Source: Marinobacter sediminum (GTDB taxonomy: Bacteria > Pseudomonadota > Gammaproteobacteria > Pseudomonadales > Oleiphilaceae). From it: a DNA stretch of 64,000 bases. The notes below the pieces were generated by a model. That model saw nothing but the letters and a program-made list of their open reading frames with translations, ran no database searches and was not told the origin of the DNA. The translations under genes and the position numbers were made by a program. Location: the NCBI RefSeq assembly GCF_016820575.1, contig NZ_JAEMQH010000002.1, positions 434,001 through 498,000 of the forward strand, given 5' to 3'. Positions 45,217 to 50,664 of this stretch are shown here, piece by piece (positions within the stretch are counted from its first letter, which is position 1; each line of letters opens with the position of its first letter).

Positions 45217-45378
45217 ATGTTCACTTCAGTTCAACTCTTCTCCCCGCAAAACACTGCAAAATCCGCGAGTTTCGTGTTCTGGTTCCTCGCGCCATGGGCT
45301 AGGGTCAGTGCAAGCTATTTGGTAAAGGGCATTCGGGTTTGGGTGCCAGGGAGAAACTGCCGGGTAACCGGCCATTAA
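45217..45378 (+). CDS. Cassette 2: 53-residue micro-protein
   Basis: A short ORF, MFTSVQLFSPQNTAKS onward, with a hydrophobic aromatic segment SASFVFWFLAPWARVSASYL (about residues 16-35) and a basic C-terminus. Three things support it. AGGGAG (45201-45206) lies 10 bases before the ATG. It is the only sensible ORF in a 306-base cassette. Its TAA (45376-45378) overlaps the left core of attC2, the normal position of a cassette stop codon. The other frame in this cassette starts inside attC1 and has no ribosome site. It could be a small membrane peptide; function unknown. Confidence 0.6.
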   Translation: MFTSVQLFSPQNTAKSASFVFWFLAPWARVSASYLVKGIRVWVPGRNCRVTGH

Positions 45379-45473
45379 CAAGCCGCTGTAGTACGCGGCC
45401 GATGGCCGCCGGACGGCCTTTTCATTGCGGCTACGCCTCCATTACAAGGCCGCCGCTAAGCTCAGCGTTAAAC
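45373..45473 (+). other. attC2 recombination site
   Basis: Left core ATTAACA at 45374-45380 and a perfect GTTRRRY right core GTTAAAC at 45467-45473, about 100 bases in all. GC-rich complementary arms (GGCCGCC, CGGCC) lie inside. It contains ATTGCGGCTACGCCTCCATT near its centre, almost repeated in attC3. Confidence 0.88.
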
Positions 45474-45490
45474 AATAAAGTGAGTCTCTA

Positions 45491-46171
45491 GTGTCTGATG
45501 ATAAGTCTCTTGACCTGACGGGTGCCGGTAAGATTGCGGAGGCAATACCTGATTCTGCTTGGGTACAGTTTGTAGATACGGCATGTACGACCTTCAAGGA
45601 TGTTTTAGCCCCACTAACGAGTTTAACTAGTGGGGTTGGTCGCCTTATTGAGTCAAAGTTTGATCGGCTAGTCGATGCTGAAAAAGTCCTCGCGGCAGAA
45701 ATGATGAGCAGTGCCGATAAAAAGGCCAAAAAGCGTAAGAAAACGAATCAATCGCGGCGCCCGCTTAATGCAAGTTTGATGATTGACGCCATAGAGCAGT
45801 CAGCAACTGAGACAGACCCGATAATTCGAGAGTTGTGGTCGAATCTATTAGCTGAGGAACTCTCTGAAGGCAATGCGCACCCTGAATTCGGAAGAATTCT
45901 TGGGCGTCTAAGTGGGCAGGATGCCCAAATTCTCGCAGATATCGCAGAACAAGAGGCTGATAGAAGTGTGGCTTTTAAGAAGGCTGCAAACAGCTTTATG
46001 GCAAGTATCAGTGTGCTGGGCATTAGCCTTGAGCTAAAGCAGGACGGTAGCTTTAACCATGAGCATTTAAGGTCTCTTGGTCTTATTCAGAGACAGTCCG
46101 GTGCTTGGGAGCTTACGCTTACAGGAAAGGCATTCATTCACGCGGTTAGTGATAACGATGAGGATTCCTAA
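45491..46171 (+). CDS. Cassette 3: Abi-alpha (DUF4393)-like protein
   Basis: A 226-residue soluble protein with a GTG start 18 bases after attC2. The N-terminus (LDLTGAGKIAEAIPDSAW) and centre ELWSNLLAEEL (near 115) with HPEFGRILGRLSGQDAQIL (near 130-148) resemble the DUF4393 family, named Abi-alpha because members act in abortive infection. A lysine-rich stretch (KKAKKRKK) near 77 precedes the conserved part, and the C-terminal domain looks like a winged-helix end (HLRSLGLIQRQSGAWELT). Phage-defence function is inferred from the family. The ORF is moderately AT-rich. Confidence 0.75.
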   Translation: MSDDKSLDLTGAGKIAEAIPDSAWVQFVDTACTTFKDVLAPLTSLTSGVGRLIESKFDRLVDAEKVLAAEMMSSADKKAKKRKKTNQSRRPLNASLMIDAIEQSATETDPIIRELWSNLLAEELSEGNAHPEFGRILGRLSGQDAQILADIAEQEADRSVAFKKAANSFMASISVLGISLELKQDGSFNHEHLRSLGLIQRQSGAWELTLTGKAFIHAVSDNDEDS

Positions 46172-46176
46172 CCTTT

Positions 46177-46261
46177 GTTTAACAAGGCCAGGTACGGCGA
46201 CGGCTACTACATTGCGGCTTCGCCTACATTCCGCAGCCGCGCATGCTGGTTGGAGTTATGT
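46177..46261 (+). other. attC3 recombination site
   Basis: A perfect left core GTTTAAC (46177-46183) and a right core GTTATGT (46255-46261, one mismatch to GTTRRRY), with arms around ATTGCGGCTTCGCCTACATT. The cassette 3 stop is six bases before it. The ATG of cassette 4 overlaps the right core. Confidence 0.85.
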
Positions 46262-46701
46262 GTAAAAAATGGAGTCGTTTCATGCAAGGATTTTGCGCGC
46301 TAAAACACTTTCGATACTGGGCTAAATTCTTCGCTATCGCCATTTGGAGCTTAGTAATCTGCACTTATGTTTGGTTTTTCTCCTATTTAGGAGGGGAAAA
46401 TCCAACTGCGTGGGAGGAGTGGGTCAAAACAGCGGTATCTGTAATAATCGGTGGAGTTGGTCTCTGCTATTTAGACAGACTTTACTCAGTACCTTACCAG
46501 CAGTTTAGTCTTTAGCCCCTATATTCAGTATTGCTAATTATTGTTGGTGCTATCGGTATAGGCATAGGGCTTGGCATATATGAAGAATTCAAAGAAACTT
46601 TCCTGTGGCAAATGGTAGGAGTCGTTTACACATCAGTGTGTTTTGGCGGTTTTGTGTACGGTTTCAGCCAAGACAGACTGAAATTACCACATAACCAGTA
46701 G
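46258..46701 (+). pseudogene. Cassette 4: small membrane protein interrupted by one amber codon
   Basis: From ATG 46258 the frame encodes 85 residues to a TAG at 46513-46515, then continues in the same frame with no other stop for 61 more codons to TAG 46699-46701, which falls in attC4. The first part has two hydrophobic helices (AKFFAIAIWSLVICTYVWFF and a second at about 62-75). The continuation has two more (LLIIVGAIGIGIGLGI and VVYTSVCFGGFVYGF). Read through, it is a coherent four-helix protein of 147 codons that fills the cassette. So this is probably a single nonsense mutation; readthrough or a deliberately short product are alternatives. No known family. Confidence 0.65.
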
Positions 46702-46769
46702 CGTCAGTCGGACCGGCTTGTTCCGCTGCGCTCCACTCCACAAACCGGCCGCTGCGCAAAGCGTTAGGC
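46689..46769 (+). other. attC4 recombination site
   Basis: Left core ACATAAC around 46689-46695 and canonical right core GTTAGGC at 46763-46769. The inner arms GACCGGCTTGT and ACAAACCGGCC pair. The site is closely similar to attC6. Confidence 0.88.
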
Positions 46770-46788
46770 TTTAGTAGAGAGAACGGAT

Positions 46789-47832
46789 TTGAATTTAATA
46801 TTTGCACATTTCTTAATGGCAGTTGGCTTATTTTTTATCCTTAACTGGATTGGTAGTCATTCTATTCATGCTGGATACATCAGGATGTCTGTTTTAGCTA
46901 AGGCAGATGAGGCTCCAGCGTTTAACTTTATGTATAGAGCTTTTTCTCCGGTTGCCTATATCACTGTCGTATCTGCAATATTATATAAGCTACAGCAAGA
47001 TTGGTTGGTGAAAGATATATACCTGGTTGTTGTGTACTACTTTGTGTTTCGACTGGTGTTCAATCTAGCAACTGGTAGAGCGCGGTTACTTAATTGGGTA
47101 ACACAGTGCGCCTATGTTCTTGTATCAATACCAGCGTCATATTATGTATACGACACTTTGATCACACAGAAAGAGTTTCTATTTCCCACTGCAAAGGAAC
47201 TTGGCAGCGCCGTATGGTTGGCTATTGTGGCTTATGCATACCATACATTCAACAGTGTGAAGCTATCGGATGAAAGAACCAAGGCTCGTAAAGCGAATTA
47301 TTTGAATGGTCGTTATTTAACCTACAAGAGCCTGTACGGGAAGCTAATAGAAGGAATTGCTGAAACTAAAAGACAAGAAGCTCTAATTTATGCTGTGTTG
47401 ATTGTCGAAGCTTTCAACCGACCTAAGCTATATCGACTAATAGAAAATGTGCTCTTCTATTTTGGTTTTGCTAAAACGCTAGGAATTATGCAGGTTACGA
47501 CTGAAAGATATATTGATGACAGGGAGAGTGTGCGCCTTGGCGCTACTAAAATTGTTAAAGACCATCTTCAGGCAAAATTGAAGGTTGAATCCCGGAGGTA
47601 CCCTGGCGGATCTTGGGCGATTCGCCGAGAAGTATTAGAACTCTACAATCCGGACGGCGAATATATTCGTGAGGTTGATGGCCTATACGATGAAATCGTA
47701 AACCAATTTTATCCTGATGAAAAAACTGATTGGGAAGCAGAGATCGAAGAACTGAATAGGCCAGATGAAACTGAGGCAGAGCCTAATAAATCAAGCCAGC
47801 AGGACGCCAGCGAAGCTGGCGCCTCTGCTTGA
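46789..47832 (+). CDS. Cassette 5: membrane protein with lysozyme-like motif
   Basis: A 347-residue AT-rich ORF starting TTG in the context GGATTTGAATT, shared with cassette 7. About five hydrophobic helices occupy residues 4-150, giving a C-terminal domain on the opposite side from the N-terminus. In that domain ALIYAVLIVEAFNRP (near 198-212) is followed about 25 residues later by LGIMQV, the spacing of the catalytic Glu and the G[LI]MQ turn in SLT/lysozyme-type transglycosylases. This suggests a peptidoglycan-acting domain, but no family assignment is certain. The tail SSQQDASEAGASA is encoded by attC5. Confidence 0.7.
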   Translation: MNLIFAHFLMAVGLFFILNWIGSHSIHAGYIRMSVLAKADEAPAFNFMYRAFSPVAYITVVSAILYKLQQDWLVKDIYLVVVYYFVFRLVFNLATGRARLLNWVTQCAYVLVSIPASYYVYDTLITQKEFLFPTAKELGSAVWLAIVAYAYHTFNSVKLSDERTKARKANYLNGRYLTYKSLYGKLIEGIAETKRQEALIYAVLIVEAFNRPKLYRLIENVLFYFGFAKTLGIMQVTTERYIDDRESVRLGATKIVKDHLQAKLKVESRRYPGGSWAIRREVLELYNPDGEYIREVDGLYDEIVNQFYPDEKTDWEAEIEELNRPDETEAEPNKSSQQDASEAGASA

Positions 47833-47842
47833 GGCGTTAAGC
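47781..47842 (+). other. attC5 recombination site
   Basis: Left core GCCTAAT (47781-47787, one mismatch to RYYYAAC) and perfect right core GTTAAGC (47836-47842). The inner arms GACGCCAGC and GCTGGCGCC pair around GAA with one extrahelical base. The last 17 codons of cassette 5 are inside the site. Confidence 0.88.
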
Positions 47843-47873
47843 ATCAAGTATCAAAATATGCAGTGCTGAAATT

Positions 47874-48461
47874 ATGGATGTTGCGAAGAAGTTGCGATCA
47901 TTATTTTGTCTATTGGCATTGACGATAGTCGGCTGTGCTCCGATACAGCACTCCCAAAAAACGCAGCAACCGATTGGAAAGGAGCTTTGGGCCGGGATTG
48001 GCGATGTGATTCTTCACGTAAATAAGCAACGCGATCTAAAGAACGCTTTCGGGAAATCTGACATTTTCGGCAGGAAAACTAACGAAGGCTTTAGCGAACT
48101 GAAACTTGTCGCGATCAAAGATTCGGGCGAGGTCATTTTTCACAGGAAGGACGTGAAAATACTCTCCAATGAAACAACCATGAGTCGAACACCGGTTACC
48201 ACTTCTACCGGCTCCGCAACAACAAACGCTTCTGGTAGCTACTACGGCAACTCAAATCAAGGCACAGTGACTGCAAACGCAACGACTTCCTATTCGTCTT
48301 CCACAGTGTCGCCTTCCGATGATTATCATGCGGTATTGTCTCCGGAACAGATGGCAATCCGCCTCAAACCTGACGAAAGAGTCTTAGTCATGGAGGGCTA
48401 TGTTATTAAAGTCCTCGAAAAGACAGCTGGTGCCATTAAGTATCAGATCGAGAAGCAGTAA
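47874..48461 (+). CDS. Cassette 6: predicted lipoprotein
   Basis: A 195-residue secreted protein. The signal peptide ends in the lipobox LTIVGC (Cys near residue 21). An N-terminal domain (about 22-100) has no recognised family. A Ser/Thr/Asn-rich low-complexity linker (about 103-147, for example TTSTGSATTNASGSYYGNSN) precedes a short C-terminal domain (PDERVLVMEGYVIKVLEKT). Envelope location is clear and function unknown. Codon use is AT-richer than the backbone. Confidence 0.78.
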   Translation: MDVAKKLRSLFCLLALTIVGCAPIQHSQKTQQPIGKELWAGIGDVILHVNKQRDLKNAFGKSDIFGRKTNEGFSELKLVAIKDSGEVIFHRKDVKILSNETTMSRTPVTTSTGSATTNASGSYYGNSNQGTVTANATTSYSSSTVSPSDDYHAVLSPEQMAIRLKPDERVLVMEGYVIKVLEKTAGAIKYQIEKQ

Positions 48462-48465
48462 TCAT

Positions 48466-48541
48466 GCTTAACCAGTGCGTCAACGGGACCGGTTTGTTCC
48501 GCTGGTACTCCAAAAACCGGCCCGTTATGCCAGCGTTAACC
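48466..48541 (+). other. attC6 recombination site
   Basis: Perfect left core GCTTAAC (48466-48472) and right core GTTAACC (48535-48541). Arms AACGGGACCGGTTT and AAACCGGCCCGTT pair with one extra A, the extrahelical base. It starts four bases after the cassette 6 stop. Confidence 0.9.
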
Positions 48542-48558
48542 CCAAAAAGGGATTTGAA

Positions 48559-48753
48559 TTGGACAAAAACAACGAAAACAAACCTCGTACAGAGGAAGAA
48601 AATAACAGAACCGCAGGAGCAGCAATTGGTGGAGCTATTTTTGGTGCTTCCGTTGGCGGGCCGGTAGGTGCAGTTATCGGCGGTATTTTTGGAGCTGTGT
48701 TCGGCGAGATGGCCAATGATTCAAAGAACAATGAGGGAGGCCCTCGTGGATAA
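48559..48753 (+). CDS. Cassette 7, gene a: glycine-zipper protein
   Basis: A 64-residue ORF from TTG 48559, preceded by AAAAAGG and set in the same GGATTTGAATT context as cassette 5. The frame opens further upstream, but only into attC6. A polar head (DKNNENKPRTEEENN) is followed by a glycine-zipper segment AAIGGAIFGASVGGPVGAVI plus a second hydrophobic repeat to residue 50. Such segments insert into or associate with membranes. The stop overlaps gene b by 8 bases. Confidence 0.62.
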   Translation: MDKNNENKPRTEEENNRTAGAAIGGAIFGASVGGPVGAVIGGIFGAVFGEMANDSKNNEGGPRG

Positions 48754-49087
48754 GACTGTTCTGATACCCTCTGTTATCTTGGCTATTTTTCTGATCGGGG
48801 TTTATCTGTATCGCTGCTGGCAGGCTGGTATAGAGGCGAGTAACTCTGTTGTGGTTAGCTCGCTTCTTAACTCTAGCGGTATTGTTTGTGGTTTAGCTCT
48901 TGCTGCTAGTCCCTTCTTTCCGGCAGTAAAAGCGATGATTGGCGGCATTGATATTTACATTGTCATTGGAGGAGTCGCTGTCTTGTTCGTTTCTTCTCAG
49001 GGAATTCATAAGGAAGTTATTAAATCTACCCGGTCGGAATCAGTTAACAAGCCAGTGCAGCAGACCGCTGAAGCGTCTGTTGACTGA
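48746..49087 (+). CDS. Cassette 7, gene b: small membrane protein
   Basis: A 113-residue protein from GTG 48746. The start was chosen because GAGGGAGG (48733-48740) sits 5 bases upstream; an ATG at 48731 lies before this site. Three hydrophobic helices: about 5-20 (LIPSVILAIFLIGVYLY), 43-58 and 72-88 (IYIVIGGVAVLFVSS). The tail VNKPVQQTAEASVD is encoded by attC7. The overlap with the glycine-zipper gene means the two are probably translated together and may form one membrane unit. No family recognised. Confidence 0.68.
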   Translation: MDKTVLIPSVILAIFLIGVYLYRCWQAGIEASNSVVVSSLLNSSGIVCGLALAASPFFPAVKAMIGGIDIYIVIGGVAVLFVSSQGIHKEVIKSTRSESVNKPVQQTAEASVD

Positions 49088-49107
49088 GACGCTACGCCAA
49101 GCTAATT
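49042..49107 (+). other. attC7, terminal and degenerate recombination site
   Basis: Left core AGTTAAC (49042-49048). Inner arms GAAGCGTCT and AGACGCTAC pair. The right core is degenerate (GCTAATT near 49101-49107). A decayed last site is common at the end of an array. The stop codon of cassette 7b is inside. Confidence 0.65.
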
Positions 49108-49139
49108 CCAAATGAGAGCTAAAGCCCCATGATGATACG

Positions 49140-49203
49140 GGCCCAGCAGGCAACCATCACTCGCGAGCTTCTTTTAATGATGGTTCCACCGCAATGCTGG
49201 GCC
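49140..49203. repeat. 64-base imperfect palindrome beyond the cassette array
   Basis: Two nested inverted pairs: GGCCCAGCA (49140-49148) with TGCTGGGCC (49195-49203), and AACCATCA (49152-49159) with TGATGGTT (49178-49185). The spacers between the pairs are 3 and 9 bases and the loop is 18 bases. There is no T-run on either side suited to a simple terminator. It may be a relic attC-like site, the end of another mobile element, or a structured RNA element at the 3' end of the oxidoreductase message. Confidence 0.65.
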
Positions 49204-49246
49204 GCATGTAGTTCGGCGTGCATGAATCTTGTGCTTTCAATGGGCC

Positions 49247-50293
49247 TTACAGAGCGACAACAGCCCCATCCGATTCCGCCGATTCAAACAGCGCCGACAT
49301 GACTTTATGACAGGCCATGCTGCGCTCAGGCCACTGCGACTCTAGCTCGCCACTGAGAACGATGCTCGAGAACTTCTCGACCAGTTTCACTACGTGGTCA
49401 CACGGCTCTACCTGTTGCTCAGTGTCTTTGCCATCAACATCACCGAGTATGTAGTAGGAGCTACCGGTGAAGGGCTCGCCATAGGCCCCAAAGAAACCGC
49501 TTCGTCCCTGGCCACCAACCAGGTCTTCGATTTTGATGAGTCCAGCATCGCCGACTGTTTCTACTTGCGAGCGGTGGGCGAGTTCACAACCGGCATCGAA
49601 GGTGGCCATGCGGCCGCCGGAGAACCAGAGCGTACCGCCACAGGCGACGATGGTGTCGATGGAGTTCTTGGAGACGTGGGTCATCTGCACCTTTTCGGGT
49701 AGTTCGTAGTTGAAGCTCCATAGGGTGGCACTGATCGGGTACCAGCCCTGATCGCCAAAGCAGCCCATGGGCTCGCGGGTTTTGTCGGTGCGGCCGTTGC
49801 CGCCTTCGTACCACTCCTTGTTGGGGGCCTTGAAGGTGAAGGCACTGGTGACACGCCGTACCTCGCCAATGTCGCCGTTGGCAATGCGCTGCTCAATTTC
49901 ATGGGTGCGGTTGCTGTGCAGCCACATGGTGCCGTCCATGAACTGCCCGCCGTTTTCTTTGCACACTTCAATGGCGTCTTCGACGCCGTCAGCCAGCGGT
50001 TTTTCGGCGTACACGTGCTTGCCGGCGCGGGCTGCTTTCTTGATCCAGTCGTTGCGATGCGCGGTGGGCACGGGCAGGTAAACAGCGTCGATGCTGTCAT
50101 CTGCGAGCAGTTCATCGTAGGAGCCGAAAGCCTGCGGAACATTTTGCTCATCTGCCCAGGCTTGTGCGCGGCCCAGGTCGCGGCTTGCCACCGCGACTAC
50201 CTCGGCGTTTTCCGCATCGTGCATGCCTGCCACCACCTTGGTGGCAATTTCGGCGGTGCCGAGGATTCCCCAGCGAACTTTGCGATCTTCCAT
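49247..50293 (-). CDS. Gfo/Idh/MocA-family oxidoreductase
   Basis: A 348-residue NAD(P)-dependent enzyme. The Rossmann motif WGILGTAEIATKV is near residue 8. The family's EKPLA (Lys near residue 97) and the C-terminal alpha/beta domain with FTFKAPNKEWYEGG are recognisable. The sequence resembles the dihydrodiol or sugar dehydrogenase branch, but the substrate cannot be read from the sequence. It is transcribed toward the cassette array and stands alone. Confidence 0.85.
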   Translation of the reverse strand: MEDRKVRWGILGTAEIATKVVAGMHDAENAEVVAVASRDLGRAQAWADEQNVPQAFGSYDELLADDSIDAVYLPVPTAHRNDWIKKAARAGKHVYAEKPLADGVEDAIEVCKENGGQFMDGTMWLHSNRTHEIEQRIANGDIGEVRRVTSAFTFKAPNKEWYEGGNGRTDKTREPMGCFGDQGWYPISATLWSFNYELPEKVQMTHVSKNSIDTIVACGGTLWFSGGRMATFDAGCELAHRSQVETVGDAGLIKIEDLVGGQGRSGFFGAYGEPFTGSSYYILGDVDGKDTEQQVEPCDHVVKLVEKFSSIVLSGELESQWPERSMACHKVMSALFESAESDGAVVAL

Positions 50294-50664
50294 CGTGAGT
50301 ATCCTTTCGTTCGAAACAAACCTGAGTATTTCATTGCCTGTATGACGATCTAGGTGATGGCCTGACCGCTTTTTTCAACCGTCTCCTTCGGCTTCATGCA
50401 GGGGAATTCCGGGAGTGAACGAGCTGCTGGAAAAGAGTTTGGGGGTTGCTGCACCAATAGAGAGCGCGCAAAGTGAATCGCGGTTCAGCGCAAGAGTTCC
50501 GACAAATACGCGTATATCTCTGCTACATATAGTATTTCTGCACACCCGATACTTCTTTGACTCATTCTGGCCCGCTACTTGCAAAGCAAGCTCTCCAAGG
50601 GTTACGACACCGCACGGAAGCATTTTCTATATTCTCTCAACATGCCTTATGGGGTATCGGTTGT
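50294..50664. other. Intergenic region upstream of the amidase gene
   Basis: About 370 bases between divergent genes. It contains a sigma-54 promoter at 50568-50583 and probably sites for an enhancer-binding protein further upstream, around 50400-50540, which I could not identify. A low-GC stretch at 50500-50560 may aid bending. No gene seen. Confidence 0.55.
50568..50583 (+). promoter_or_regulatory. Sigma-54 (RpoN) promoter for the amidase lipoprotein gene
   Basis: TGGCCCGCTACTTGCA matches the -24/-12 consensus TGGCACG-N4-TTGCA at all positions but one, with GG (50569-50570) and GC (50581-50582) exactly 10 bases apart. Transcription would start near 50594, about 70 bases before the ATG. Confidence 0.78.

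Larger units (their letters stand above)
44515..49107 (+). mobile_element. Integron cassette array without integrase (CALIN), seven cassettes
   Basis: Seven consecutive units each contain one or two plus-strand ORFs and end in a 57-101 bp attC-like site whose outer core motifs fit RYYYAAC and GTTRRRY. Cutting at the R' core gives cassettes of about 646, 306, 788, 508, 1073, 699 and 567 bases. The left edge is GTTAGTT at 44515-44521. Stop codons of most cassette ORFs lie inside or just before the attC, as usual for integrons. Base composition is lower in GC than the flanks in several cassettes. No intI is in the window. This could be a detached array or the end of a chromosomal integron whose integrase is elsewhere. 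Confidence 0.9.

Noticed and set aside
45137..45325. 62-codon frame at the start of cassette 2
   Set aside because: It begins inside attC1 with no ribosome site and runs against the better supported 53-codon frame.
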